DNA from: Flavobacteriaceae bacterium MAR_2009_75
GTDB taxonomy: Bacteria > Bacteroidota > Bacteroidia > Flavobacteriales > Flavobacteriaceae
Reading direction: 5' to 3'
Length of the DNA: 64,000 bases
Assembly (NCBI GenBank): GCA_002813285.1
Contig: PHTZ01000001.1
Location: forward strand, 3,595,501-3,659,500
The notes under the pieces are model-generated. The model ran no database searches. It was not told the DNA's origin and was given only the letters and a program-made list of their open reading frames with translations. A program made the translations under genes and the position numbers. This document shows positions 17,525 through 26,097 of the stretch, one piece after another. Each line of letters starts with the position of its first letter. Position 1 is the first letter of the stretch.

Positions 17525-18052
17525 TTATCCTTTTTCTGACCTTAAGACACTGGCTGTTACCAGCAATTGGCCAACATGTCTCTGCGCATGTTCGGCGGCA
17601 TGAAACAATAAGCCGATAACGGTACTGGGTAATTCTTTACGCCCTACGGTTCGCTTCACTTTTAATTCTGCATCGGAGAGTGTTTTAAAATATTCCAGTG
17701 CTCTATTGACTTTCTTTTCTAATGCATTTATAAGTAAGGCGATGCTAAGATCATGGTCGGCCACTCCCTCTTTTTTTAAGTAATCGAATTGTAAATCGGA
17801 TAGGGGCAGAGCCTTTGAATAAGTCATCATACGGTCTAATACACCTGTCATATGCTGAATATGAAAACCGATGGATGCCCTGCCTGCCGGGTTTTTCCAG
17901 AGTAGATTTTCGGGCAAATCTGTAGTGTACTTATGCACATCTTCAGTAGCTTGCAAAAGTGCATGTGCTGCTGGCTGTAGAAGAGCGGGTATTCCCTCAA
18001 TAGGTCCTCGCAGCCAAACTTCATGTGTTTTCTTTTCTTTAGAGTGCTGCAT
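17525..18052 (-). CDS. DinB/YfiT-like four-helix metal-binding protein
   Basis: A 175-residue protein of the DinB superfamily, a four-helix bundle with a metal-binding His triad that includes thiol transferases. Candidate ligands are the His in GFHIQHMTGVLDRM and the two in FHAAEHAQRHVGQLL. The family label derives from a DNA damage-inducible gene in Bacillus and does not imply a repair role. It starts 12 bp after the trpA stop on the same strand and is probably transcribed with the trp operon. Substrate is unknown; the link to tryptophan synthesis is positional only. Confidence 0.8.
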   Translation of the reverse strand: MQHSKEKKTHEVWLRGPIEGIPALLQPAAHALLQATEDVHKYTTDLPENLLWKNPAGRASIGFHIQHMTGVLDRMMTYSKALPLSDLQFDYLKKEGVADHDLSIALLINALEKKVNRALEYFKTLSDAELKVKRTVGRKELPSTVIGLLFHAAEHAQRHVGQLLVTASVLRSEKG

Positions 18053-18064
18053 AATAAGTATCGC

Positions 18065-18829
18065 TTAGCGTATCTTAGTAATAAAATCGCCAATATTTTC
18101 TGTTCCGTGGCCCGTTAGATGCTTTATAAAGGCTGACCCGATAATGGCACCTTTTGCTGATTTTGTAGCTTGTTGAAAAGTCTCTGAATTACTGATGCCG
18201 AAGCCGACGATTTGCGGGTTCGTCAGTTTCATTTCGGCAATACGCTCGAAGTAGCTTTGCTGCTCTTGCCCAAATCCTGTTTTTGCTCCAGTGACACTTG
18301 CCGAACTCACCATATAAATAAAACCTGCTGAGACGGAGTCTATAAACCTTATGCGTTCATCTGAAGTTTGGGGTGTAATTAAAAAGACATTGATTAATCC
18401 GTACTTTTCAAAAATAGAGCGGTATTCGTCGTTGTAAACATCTACAGGCAAATCAGGAATAATGAGTCCGTCAATACCAATGTCTTGACATTTTTTACAG
18501 AAATTCTCGACGCCATATTGTAAAATGGGGTTAAAATATCCCATTATGATTAGAGGAATAGTTACCGTTTTGCGGATATCTTTCAGTTGCTCAAAAAGTA
18601 TTTCGGAGGTCATTCCATTTTTTAGCGCTGCTGTCGAGCTTTCTTGAATGGTAGGTCCATCGGCTAACGGATCGCTGAACGGAAGTCCGATTTCTATAAG
18701 ATCGACTCCACTAGACTCCAAACCTTCTATTATCTTTATTGTATCATCTAACGCTGGATAACCTGCCGTGAAATATATCGACAGAATTTTTTTGTTTTCT
18801 TGTAATTTTTGATGGATTCGGTTTATCAT
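18065..18829 (-). CDS. trpA: tryptophan synthase alpha subunit
   Basis: Cleaves indole-3-glycerol phosphate to indole, which is channelled to TrpB. The 254-residue TIM barrel has the catalytic glutamate E46 in [17 protein letters not shown] and the catalytic aspartate D126 in [10 protein letters not shown]. The phosphate-binding GFGISN and the GSAFIKH strand near the C-terminus are also present. It overlaps trpB by 4 bp, favouring coupled, equimolar synthesis. It is the last biosynthetic gene of the operon. Confidence 0.96.
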   Translation of the reverse strand: MINRIHQKLQENKKILSIYFTAGYPALDDTIKIIEGLESSGVDLIEIGLPFSDPLADGPTIQESSTAALKNGMTSEILFEQLKDIRKTVTIPLIIMGYFNPILQYGVENFCKKCQDIGIDGLIIPDLPVDVYNDEYRSIFEKYGLINVFLITPQTSDERIRFIDSVSAGFIYMVSSASVTGAKTGFGQEQQSYFERIAEMKLTNPQIVGFGISNSETFQQATKSAKGAIIGSAFIKHLTGHGTENIGDFITKIR

Positions 18830-20007
18830 AGCTTAAAATGTTCGATATAAGTATTTAAATCTTTATCTCCACGACCTGAAAGGTTAATCACGACTATATC
18901 GTCTGCATTAAATTTTCTTTTTTCTAAAATAGCGAAGGCGTGTGATGACTCTATTGCCGGAATTATACCCTCTAATTTTGAAATCATCAAACCAGTTTCC
19001 ATAGCGGCATTATCGGTAATCGAAATAAATTCTCCTCGACCCGATTTGAATAGGTGGGCATGCATTGGCCCCACACCTGGATAGTCCAATCCAGCGGAAA
19101 TGGAATATGGTTCGGTGATCTGTCCGTCTGCGGTCTGCATGAGCAATGTTTTGCTGCCATGAATAATGCCTACTTTGCCCAAGGCTGAAGTCGCAGCACT
19201 CTCCCCCGAATCAATACCTTTACCGGCAGCTTCTACAGCAATTATACCTACATTTTCGTTGTCTAGAAAATGATAGTAGGCACCAGCGGCATTGCTGCCT
19301 CCACCAACACAAGCAACCACATAATCCGGGTTTTCACGACCTTCCTTTTCTTTCAATTGCCACTTGATTTCTTCGGAAATTATAGCTTGAAATCTTGCGA
19401 CCATATCAGGGTAGGGGTGTGGACCGACTACGGATCCAATTATATAGTGGGTGTCTACCGGGTTGTTGATCCAATCGCGAATGGCTTCGTTCGTAGCATC
19501 TTTTAAGGTTCTACTCCCAGATTTAGCGGGCCGTACTTCGGCACCAAGCATTTTCATACGGGCAACATTCGGAGCCTGACGTTCAATATCTATCTCACCC
19601 ATATAAACGACACACTCAATACCCATCAAAGCACATACAGTGGCTGTGGCGACCCCATGCTGACCTGCGCCTGTTTCTGCGATTATACGGTTCTTGCCCA
19701 ATCTTTTCGCCATTAAAATTTGACCGATAGTATTATTGACTTTATGAGCACCCGTATGGCAAAGATCTTCTCGCTTGAGATAGATTTTAGTATTGTATTT
19801 TTTTGATAAGCGCTCTGCAAAATAGAGTGGGGTAGGGCGACCTACGTAATCTTTCAACAATTGCTCAAACTCCTCTTTAAAGGAAGCCTCTTGCATGATA
19901 CTAATATAATTTTGGCGAAGTTCTTCACAGTTGGGGTAGAGCATTTCAGGAATATACGCCCCGCCGAATTCACCATAGTAGCCTTTACTGTTTGCGTTGT
20001 ACGACAT
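18826..20007 (-). CDS. trpB: tryptophan synthase beta subunit
   Basis: PLP enzyme that condenses indole with serine. The 393 residues include the PLP lysine K89 in [10 protein letters not shown], the indole-tunnel segment [13 protein letters not shown], the phosphate-binding GGGSNAAG and the C-terminal NLSGRGDKD. Start and length match the TrpB1 type that pairs with TrpA. It follows trpF by 11 bp and overlaps trpA by 4 bp. Confidence 0.97.
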   Translation of the reverse strand: MSYNANSKGYYGEFGGAYIPEMLYPNCEELRQNYISIMQEASFKEEFEQLLKDYVGRPTPLYFAERLSKKYNTKIYLKREDLCHTGAHKVNNTIGQILMAKRLGKNRIIAETGAGQHGVATATVCALMGIECVVYMGEIDIERQAPNVARMKMLGAEVRPAKSGSRTLKDATNEAIRDWINNPVDTHYIIGSVVGPHPYPDMVARFQAIISEEIKWQLKEKEGRENPDYVVACVGGGSNAAGAYYHFLDNENVGIIAVEAAGKGIDSGESAATSALGKVGIIHGSKTLLMQTADGQITEPYSISAGLDYPGVGPMHAHLFKSGRGEFISITDNAAMETGLMISKLEGIIPAIESSHAFAILEKRKFNADDIVVINLSGRGDKDLNTYIEHFKL

Positions 20008-20018
20008 GTTCTTTCTAG

Positions 20019-20714
20019 TTAATCGTTTGTATTGAGCAGTTTTTTAAATTCTTTGATCTTTGCTGCTTCCTTTAGACCGGGTTTGATTTCAAATTTACTG
20101 TTCACATCAATGGCATGGCAGAACTTTGCTTCCGGTCTTTTTGTAAATTCATGAATAGAATCAAGTTCATCTAAGCCTATACCTCCACTTAAAAAATAAG
20201 GTTTGGTCGAGGGATAATCTTCGAGCACTTTCCAGTCAAAGGCAAAGCCATTACCGCCCGGTAATTTTCCTTTGGTGTCAAAGAGGTAAAAATCACAATG
20301 GTCTTCGAAATCCAACAGGGTGTCAAAATTAAAATTATTCTGTATGGAAAAGACCTTAATAATGGCTACATGCTTTGCTTTTTCTTTGAGCTTGGCACAG
20401 TATTCCGCATTTTCATTACCGTGAAGTTGTATCAGCAGCAAATTAAAGTCTTGTATGCTCTGCAAGACCTTTTCAATAGTTTCATCTACGAATACCCCAA
20501 CCTTTTTAATGGTATGAGGTATGGGTGGCATATTTCCGTCGAAAAAACGTTTGCTGTTCTTCCAAAAAATAAACCCTAAGTAATCTGGCTGTAGCGAGGC
20601 TATTTCAGCCGTATTGTGGTTCATGCCACAAACCTTTAACTTTAACCTATCGTTCGCCAAGGTCGAAGGTCTTTCTTTTGGGTTTGTGTAATGGTAATTC
20701 ATATTTAAAGACAC
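20019..20714 (-). CDS. trpF: phosphoribosylanthranilate isomerase
   Basis: Amadori isomerase converting phosphoribosylanthranilate to CdRP. The 231-residue protein has the catalytic cysteine in KLKVCGMN (about residue 29), QLHGNE in the middle with the barrel aspartate in [14 protein letters not shown], and the phosphate-binding [11 protein letters not shown]. The first 20-25 residues are an extension before the usual family start; an internal ATG at 20702 is an alternative. It begins 4 bp after trpC, so the reactions are encoded as separate proteins rather than a TrpC-TrpF fusion. Confidence 0.95.
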   Translation of the reverse strand: MSLNMNYHYTNPKERPSTLANDRLKLKVCGMNHNTAEIASLQPDYLGFIFWKNSKRFFDGNMPPIPHTIKKVGVFVDETIEKVLQSIQDFNLLLIQLHGNENAEYCAKLKEKAKHVAIIKVFSIQNNFNFDTLLDFEDHCDFYLFDTKGKLPGGNGFAFDWKVLEDYPSTKPYFLSGGIGLDELDSIHEFTKRPEAKFCHAIDVNSKFEIKPGLKEAAKIKEFKKLLNTND

Positions 20715-20718
20715 TTGC

Positions 20719-21504
20719 TTAATTTTTTAGTGTTTCTATGAAAGACTTTGCATGCTTACCAGGATCATCCGTTTTCATGAAATTCTCACCGATCAAGAAA
20801 CCTTGATAACCATATGGTTTTAATTCTTTTATTGCTTCTGATGAACTAATGCCACTTTCTGAAACCTTTACAAATTCATCAGGTATCATTTCGGCCAAAG
20901 ATTTACTGGTATTCAAGCTGACCTCGAAAGTCTTAAGGTTTCGATTATTTACCCCTAGCATATCCAAACTCGGCATAATTGATTTGTGAAGTTCTTCTTC
21001 GTTGTGAACTTCTAAAAGTACATCTAAATCGAGGCTCTTGGCCAATTCTGAAAAAATCTTGATTTCTTTCTTCGATAAAATGGCGGCTATTAGAAGAATA
21101 ACATCTGCGCCATAAGCTTTGGCTTCTAAAATCTGATATTCGTCAACGATGAACTCTTTTCTTAAAAGAGGCATTTTAACCGAGGCACGGGCCAATAATA
21201 AATCATCTAACGAACCGCCAAAATATTTGCCATCTGTAAGAACCGACATACCGCAAACCCCTGCATCTTCATAGCCTTTGGCCACGTCTTGGACATTAAG
21301 CCCTTGATTGATCTCTGATTTTGAAGGCGATCGTCGCTTGTGTTCGGCAATAATACCGGTGGTGGTGCTACGAAGGGCATTCGCCAAAGAGATGTTCGCC
21401 CGCCCGAATAGAACAGAATTCTCAAGTTGGCTTACGGGAATCAATGATTTTTTTAAATCTACTTCTTTCCGCTTATCGATTACAATCTTGTCAAGTATGT
21501 TCAT
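20719..21504 (-). CDS. trpC: indole-3-glycerol phosphate synthase
   Basis: Closes the indole ring from CdRP with loss of carbon dioxide. The 261-residue barrel has IIAEHKRRSPSKSEI with the catalytic lysine, SVLTDGKYFGGS, LLRKEFIVDEYQI, the catalytic glutamate in LEVHNEEEL, GVNNRNLKTFEV and the phosphate loop VSESGI. Length is standard. It lies 25 bp after trpD and 4 bp before trpF. Confidence 0.96.
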   Translation of the reverse strand: MNILDKIVIDKRKEVDLKKSLIPVSQLENSVLFGRANISLANALRSTTTGIIAEHKRRSPSKSEINQGLNVQDVAKGYEDAGVCGMSVLTDGKYFGGSLDDLLLARASVKMPLLRKEFIVDEYQILEAKAYGADVILLIAAILSKKEIKIFSELAKSLDLDVLLEVHNEEELHKSIMPSLDMLGVNNRNLKTFEVSLNTSKSLAEMIPDEFVKVSESGISSSEAIKELKPYGYQGFLIGENFMKTDDPGKHAKSFIETLKN

Positions 21505-21529
21505 TGCTTGTTACTCTATTAAATTTCGA

Positions 21530-22522
21530 CTAGGCGCTTAGGTCTTGTAATTTCTTTAAAGCTTTGAGTCCGTTGCCATTTAAAAGAGATTCTTTTGCTT
21601 GGTCAAATCCTTCTTTGGGGCTTAAATTTTTAACTGTGGCAATCGCTACCCCTGCATTGGCACAAACAACATTGTTTTGGGCCTCGGTACCTCGGCCCTG
21701 CAGTACGTTCAAGAAGATTTGGGCTGATTCTTCAATGGAGTCACCACCAACAATATCCGATTGTTTGACCATTTTTACTCCGAAATCTTCAGGGTCTAAC
21801 ATGTTTTCGGTGTGATTAGAAATCGTTTTTGTGCTTCCGGTAAGGGAGATTTCGTCATAACCGTCCAAAGCATGAAGTACCGTAAATTTCTTATCGGTAT
21901 TCTGATAGAGATAGCCATACATTCTTGCGAGTTCTAGATTAAAAACCCCGACCATTTGGTTTTTAGGAAATGCCGGGTTGACCATGGGCCCCAACATATT
22001 GAAAAAGGTCTTTACGCCCAGTTCTCTTCGTATGGGGGCCACATTTTTCATTGCCGGATGAAATAGGGGGGCATGTAGCACACAAATACCTGCCTCATCG
22101 ATTGATTTTCTCAAAAAATCTGCTTCGTTACTGAATTTGATTCCCAAAAACTCCATCACATTACTGCTTCCGCATTTTGACGAAACGCCATAATTTCCGT
22201 GTTTGGTGACTTTAACATCAGCACCAGCGGTAACGAACGATGCCAATGTAGAAATGTTGAACGTGTCTTTTCCGTCACCTCCTGTTCCACAAAGATCAAT
22301 AGGGTTATATTCCGATAGGTCAACAGCCAGGCATAGTTCTAAAAGGGCATCTCGAAAACCTTCTAATTCTTCTATAGTAATGCTACGCATCATGTAAACG
22401 GTAAGAAAGGCGGCGATTTGACTGGTATTATATTCGCCTTTGGCAATATTGACCAATACCTGCTTGGCATCTTCTTTTGAAAGAAAATCGTGGTTGATCA
22501 GTTTGTTGAGTATATCTTTCAT
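21530..22522 (-). CDS. trpD: anthranilate phosphoribosyltransferase
   Basis: Transfers phosphoribose from PRPP to anthranilate. The 330-residue protein has the glycine-rich PRPP loop DLCGTGGDGKDTFNIST, KHGNYGVSSKCGSSNVMEF, and the HALDGYDEISLT motif. There is no fused glutamine amidotransferase, in contrast to enterobacterial TrpGD. It is separated from trpG by 44 bp, the largest gap within the operon. Confidence 0.96.
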   Translation of the reverse strand: MKDILNKLINHDFLSKEDAKQVLVNIAKGEYNTSQIAAFLTVYMMRSITIEELEGFRDALLELCLAVDLSEYNPIDLCGTGGDGKDTFNISTLASFVTAGADVKVTKHGNYGVSSKCGSSNVMEFLGIKFSNEADFLRKSIDEAGICVLHAPLFHPAMKNVAPIRRELGVKTFFNMLGPMVNPAFPKNQMVGVFNLELARMYGYLYQNTDKKFTVLHALDGYDEISLTGSTKTISNHTENMLDPEDFGVKMVKQSDIVGGDSIEESAQIFLNVLQGRGTEAQNNVVCANAGVAIATVKNLSPKEGFDQAKESLLNGNGLKALKKLQDLSA

Positions 22523-22566
22523 TCGTGTTTTGACTTAGGTTTTAGAAAATGAATTCTCAGATCGTT

Positions 22567-23136
22567 TTACGAGGCCAACCAGTTCTTAAGCATTGTTTTA
22601 CCCTCTGGTGTCAAAACCGATTCAGGGTGAAATTGTACGGCACATACGTCATAAGTTTTATGTCTTAAAGACATAATTTGCCCGTTTTCATCAACTGAGG
22701 TGGCTTCAAGAACATCAGGTAAATCAGGATTTACCACCCATGAATGATATCGGCCTACTTCAATCTCTTTGGGAATGCCGTTGAAAATCACATCTTCTTT
22801 AATTAACTTGATTTTTGTAGAAATGCCATGGTAGACCTCATCTAAGTTAATAAGTGATGCGCCAAAAACTTCACCTACGGCCTGCTGGCCCAGGCATACG
22901 CCGAATATACTTTTTGAAGGGGCATATTTTTCGATTATAGCCTTCAAAAGCCCGGCCTCATCAGGTATACCCGGCCCTGGGGAAAGTACAATCTTATCAA
23001 AGGCATCAACCTCCTCTAAAGTAAGCTGATCGTTACGTTTAACGGTTACCTCACCATCTAAATCCTCTAAATAATGAACCAAGTTATAGGTGAAACTGTC
23101 GTAGTTATCTATTACTAAAATCTTCTTCATCTTCAT
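22567..23136 (-). CDS. trpG: anthranilate synthase glutamine amidotransferase subunit
   Basis: Class I amidotransferase supplying ammonia to TrpE. The 189 residues contain IDNYDSFTYNLVHYL at the N-terminus, the oxyanion SPGPGIP, the nucleophilic cysteine in GVCLGQQAVGE, and the His-Glu pair in VQFHPESVLTPEG. In many bacteria this subunit also serves PabB; no second copy is visible in this window. It overlaps trpE by 4 bp. The annotated ATG could also be the one two codons later. Confidence 0.95.
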   Translation of the reverse strand: MKMKKILVIDNYDSFTYNLVHYLEDLDGEVTVKRNDQLTLEEVDAFDKIVLSPGPGIPDEAGLLKAIIEKYAPSKSIFGVCLGQQAVGEVFGASLINLDEVYHGISTKIKLIKEDVIFNGIPKEIEVGRYHSWVVNPDLPDVLEATSVDENGQIMSLRHKTYDVCAVQFHPESVLTPEGKTMLKNWLAS

Positions 23137-24530
23137 ATCGTTTTAGCAATTTCCAATGCTTTGGTAAGAGCTCCCAATTTATTGTAGGTTTCTTGAAGTT
23201 CATCATCAGGGTCAGAAGCGGCTACTAGACCCGCCCCAGCTTGGTAATGCAATTGATGGTTCTTACTCAAAAATGTTCGGATCATTATGGCATGGTTGAA
23301 ATTCCCGTTAAAATCCATAAAGCCAATGGCCCCACCATAATAACCCCTACTCGTTTTCTCGTATTTCTCAATGAGTTGCATGGCCATATGCTTTGGCGCA
23401 CCGCTCAACGTACCTGCAGGAAATGTATCTGCCACGACTTTCATGGTAGTGATATTATCCTTTTTTTGCCCAGTGACTTTCGAGACCAAATGAATAACAT
23501 GAGAAAAGAACTGTACTTCTCTATAGTTGGTTACTTCAACCATATTACCGTTACGGCTAAGATCATTTCTGGCAAGATCGACCAGCATTACATGCTCGCT
23601 ATTTTCTTTATCGTCTTCGGTCAGTTCTTTGGCCAAAATAGCATCTTTTTCGTCATTTCCTGTTCGTTTGAACGTGCCCGCAATCGGGTGTATTTCAGCT
23701 AAATTATCTTTGACGATTAGTTGTGCCTCGGGCGAGCTACCAAAAATTTTGAAATCTCCGTAATCAAAATAAAAGAGATAGGGCGAAGGGTTTATCGAGC
23801 GTAGCGCTCTATAGACATTGAATTCATCCCCTTTAAAATCTTGTGAAAATCTTCTAGACAATACCAACTGAAAAACATCGCCTCTGTGGCAGTGTTTTTT
23901 TGCCAAGCGAACATGTTCTCGATACTCTTCATCTTCAAGGTTAGAGACGGGCTCACCTTCCATAGAAAAATTATAGGAAGCAAAATTACGCACGTTAAGA
24001 ATCTGTTCTATCTTAGAAATATTCTCATCGCTTTCATAACAATGGGCAAAAAGATAGGCCTCGTTCTTAAAATGATTGATGGCAATTATATTTTGATACA
24101 CCGCATAGTAAATATCGGGTATGGCGATCGAGTCTTCTTTTTTACTTAAAGCTACATCTTCGAAGTAACGAACGGCATCATAGGCCATATAGCCAAAAAG
24201 ACCATTGTTAATGAATTTGAAGTCATTGTCTTCGGTATCGAACTGTTGGCCAAAATCGTGAACGGCCTGTACAACATCGGTGTCTTGCCTCACTGGTTCT
24301 TCGAAAGAAGTACCATCAGGGTAATGCCGAACAATGGTTTCGTTCTCCAGTTTTATTGAAGCTATGGGGTTGCAACAGATGTATGAGAAGCTATTGTCAT
24401 TGGTATGATAGTCACTACTCTCCAATAAAATGCTGTTCGGAAAACGATCACGAATCTTTAGGTAAACACTCACCGGGGTAACGGTATCGGCAAGTATTTT
24501 TTTGTAATGTGTCTTTAATTTATACTTCAT
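23133..24530 (-). CDS. trpE: anthranilate synthase component I
   Basis: Converts chorismate and ammonia to anthranilate, the committed step. The 465-residue protein has ILLESSDYH near residues 34-42, the LLES element that in TrpE binds tryptophan for feedback inhibition. The chorismate-binding part shows NPSPYLFYF, GSSPEAQLIV, AGTFKRTGND, EHVMLVDLARND and AGTLSGAPK. This makes it a feedback-sensitive TrpE rather than PabB. It is the first structural gene, 78 bp after the leader peptide stop, and is controlled by the attenuator described separately. Confidence 0.96.
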   Translation of the reverse strand: MKYKLKTHYKKILADTVTPVSVYLKIRDRFPNSILLESSDYHTNDNSFSYICCNPIASIKLENETIVRHYPDGTSFEEPVRQDTDVVQAVHDFGQQFDTEDNDFKFINNGLFGYMAYDAVRYFEDVALSKKEDSIAIPDIYYAVYQNIIAINHFKNEAYLFAHCYESDENISKIEQILNVRNFASYNFSMEGEPVSNLEDEEYREHVRLAKKHCHRGDVFQLVLSRRFSQDFKGDEFNVYRALRSINPSPYLFYFDYGDFKIFGSSPEAQLIVKDNLAEIHPIAGTFKRTGNDEKDAILAKELTEDDKENSEHVMLVDLARNDLSRNGNMVEVTNYREVQFFSHVIHLVSKVTGQKKDNITTMKVVADTFPAGTLSGAPKHMAMQLIEKYEKTSRGYYGGAIGFMDFNGNFNHAIMIRTFLSKNHQLHYQAGAGLVAASDPDDELQETYNKLGALTKALEIAKTI

Positions 24531-24551
24531 TCTAAATAGTGTTCAAAAGGA

Positions 24552-24579
24552 AAAGGCTTGTCGTGATTGACAAGCCTTT
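24552..24579 (-). terminator. trp attenuator terminator hairpin
   Basis: AAAGGCTTGTC and GACAAGCCTTT form a perfect 11-bp stem with a 6-nt loop. On the minus strand it is followed by TCCTTTTG, a moderately U-rich tail, 21 bp before the trpE ATG. Its 5' arm can alternatively pair with the end of the leader peptide region (24613-24621, GACAAACTT in the RNA), giving an antiterminator of 5 plus 3 pairs around one mismatch. Confidence 0.8.
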
Positions 24580-24607
24580 ATATAGTTTTACTACAATAGT
24601 GGACCGC

Positions 24608-24664
24608 TCACGAAGTTTGTCGAGAGTTATTCCACCACCAAGTATTTATGCTGTTGTTGTACAT
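24608..24664 (-). CDS. trpL: trp operon leader peptide with three consecutive Trp codons
   Basis: An 18-residue frame, MYNNSINTWWWNNSRQTS, lies between a consensus promoter and a terminator hairpin upstream of trpE. The three adjacent Trp codons (24632-24640) are the diagnostic feature of ribosome-mediated attenuation. The stop codon (24608-24610) lies next to the segment that can pair with the terminator 5' arm, so a ribosome that reaches the stop would mask it, while one stalled at the Trp codons would leave it free. A further GUGGA/UCCAC pairing, Trp codons with 24599-24603, can enclose a CUC-CGA/UCG-GAG hairpin as the pause structure. The peptide itself needs no function. Confidence 0.85.
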   Translation of the reverse strand: MYNNSINTWWWNNSRQTS

Positions 24665-24669
24665 AGGTT

Positions 24670-24701
24670 CAAATATAGAAATCATTTTTAAAAACCACAA
24701 A
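24670..24701 (-). promoter_or_regulatory. trp operon promoter
   Basis: On the minus strand TTTG (24701-24698), 20 bp, then TATATTTG (24677-24670), a near-ideal Bacteroidota promoter. The -7 box ends only 5 bp before the leader peptide ATG, so the transcript should start at or within a few bases of that ATG. Confidence 0.75.
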
Positions 24702-24757
24702 TCAAAATAGGGCAAAAAAAATCAGCTTGTCTATAATGCCCTATTACGAAATAAAAA

Positions 24758-24788
24758 CCCCCGCTTACTCTTAGCCAATAAGCGGGGG
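24758..24788 (-). terminator. terminator after yceI
   Basis: CCCCCGCTTA and TAAGCGGGGG form a 10-bp GC-rich stem, followed on the minus strand by TTTTTATTT. It isolates the marR-nitroreductase-yceI unit from the trp promoter downstream. Confidence 0.9.
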
Positions 24789-24830
24789 CAAAACTTGTGA
24801 GGTCAAGTTTATTATGATTTTTATTTTCTC

Positions 24831-25406
24831 TTAGAATTCTAAATCGACAACTAGGTCAAATTCATCGTAGATGGTCTTATCACCTAGGTTCTCAAAGAAA
24901 CTGCCTGATCCGTATTTAATATCATACTTAGTTCTATCGACTTTTACCGTTGCCGTTGCCTTGCTTCCATAAACGGAGACATCAAAAACAACTGGCTTGG
25001 TGGTACCTTTGATGGTCAAATCACCAGTAACTTCATAAGAGTTTTTCCCTGTTGACTTCACCTCTTTAAAGACCAATTTAGAAGTTTCGTGTTTATCAAC
25101 ACCAAAAAAATCATCCGATTTAAGGTGACCTTCTAATTTGCCTTTTCCATCACCTTCCATATCGGTAGAAATCAAGCTAGTCATATCTGCGACAAATTCT
25201 CCTCCTGTTAACTTATCTCCATCGAAAGTTAGAGATCCCGACTGCAGGTCTACTGTGCCTGTATGTGATCCTGTAACTTTATATGCCTTCCATATAATGG
25301 TGCTAGCTTCAGTTTTCACTTCTTTTTTCTCTTCGACAACAGGTTCTGTTGCGGTAGCTGATCCAAAAACCAAGGCTAATGCCAAACTAAAAATTCCTTT
25401 TTTCAT
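24831..25406 (-). CDS. YceI family periplasmic protein
   Basis: A 191-residue secreted protein: signal peptide MKKGIFSLALALVFGSATA, then a lipocalin-like beta-barrel of the YceI family. Members bind long isoprenoid chains such as polyprenyl pyrophosphate or quinones. Typical segments are STIIWKAYKVTGSHTGTVDL, a mid-protein KLEGHLKSDDFFGVDKHETSKL split, DLTIKGTTKPVVFDV and DRTKYDIKYGSGSF. It lies 37 bp after a nitroreductase and a MarR regulator on the same strand, ending at a strong terminator; the set suggests a quinone or electrophile response. Confidence 0.9.
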   Translation of the reverse strand: MKKGIFSLALALVFGSATATEPVVEEKKEVKTEASTIIWKAYKVTGSHTGTVDLQSGSLTFDGDKLTGGEFVADMTSLISTDMEGDGKGKLEGHLKSDDFFGVDKHETSKLVFKEVKSTGKNSYEVTGDLTIKGTTKPVVFDVSVYGSKATATVKVDRTKYDIKYGSGSFFENLGDKTIYDEFDLVVDLEF

Positions 25407-25443
25407 AATTTCAATAAATTTAGTTAATAATGTTCGTAAATGA

Positions 25444-26076
25444 TTATAAATGAGCGATTAAATTCTCTTTTGCTTTTCTTACTTTCTTGAAATGTTGGGT
25501 CTGATCGTCTTCAGATCGATAACCAACAGTAACAATAACGGCTGTATTCAAGTTTTGCTTGTCTAAGTCTAAAATAGTGTTGAATTGTGACGAATCAAAG
25601 CCTTCCATGGGGCAGGCATCAATTTTAAGATTAGCCGCTGCCGAAAGTAGGTTTCCTAATGCAATGTAAGCCTGACGAGCAGACCAACCAGCTTTTGCCT
25701 CGTCGCTCAAAGGAACCAAGTTTGATTTCATCATTTCTGCATATCCCTTAAGTCCTTCTAAAGGAATCTCTCTTGTCTCACTAACGTTTTTCAAATAATC
25801 ATCTACCAATTCTTCACCAAAGGTGGTTTGATTGGCCAAGATGATAAGATGGGAGGCCTCGGTTATTTGAGACTGCCCCCAAGCGGCGGGTTGTAATTTC
25901 GCTCTTATTTCTTTGTCTTCTATTACCAAGATTTTGTACGGTTGCAAGCCGTATGAAGATGCGCTCAGTGCTGTTGCTTCTAACAAAGCTTCTAAGTCTT
26001 CATTGGATATAGATTTGTCTTTGTCGAATTTTTTTGTGGCATACCGCCAATTTAGATTTTCAATGTAATTGCTCAT
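25444..26076 (-). CDS. NAD(P)H-dependent nitroreductase-like oxidoreductase
   Basis: A 210-residue flavoprotein of the nitroreductase family (NfsB-like), expected to bind FMN as a homodimer and reduce quinones or nitro compounds with NAD(P)H. The N-terminal NWRYATKKFDKDKSI, the SASSYGLQPYKILVIED FMN segment, ARQAYIALGNLLSAAANLKIDACPMEGFD (in two parts) and VTVGYRSEDD near the C-terminus are typical. It starts 21 bp after marR and precedes yceI. The physiological substrate is unknown. Confidence 0.9.
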   Translation of the reverse strand: MSNYIENLNWRYATKKFDKDKSISNEDLEALLEATALSASSYGLQPYKILVIEDKEIRAKLQPAAWGQSQITEASHLIILANQTTFGEELVDDYLKNVSETREIPLEGLKGYAEMMKSNLVPLSDEAKAGWSARQAYIALGNLLSAAANLKIDACPMEGFDSSQFNTILDLDKQNLNTAVIVTVGYRSEDDQTQHFKKVRKAKENLIAHL

Positions 26077-26097
26077 ATTTATAGGGGATGTTAATAA

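Noticed and set aside
23241-23702. 153-codon plus-strand frame within trpE
   Set aside because: Antisense to conserved catalytic codons of trpE, with no homology-like features.
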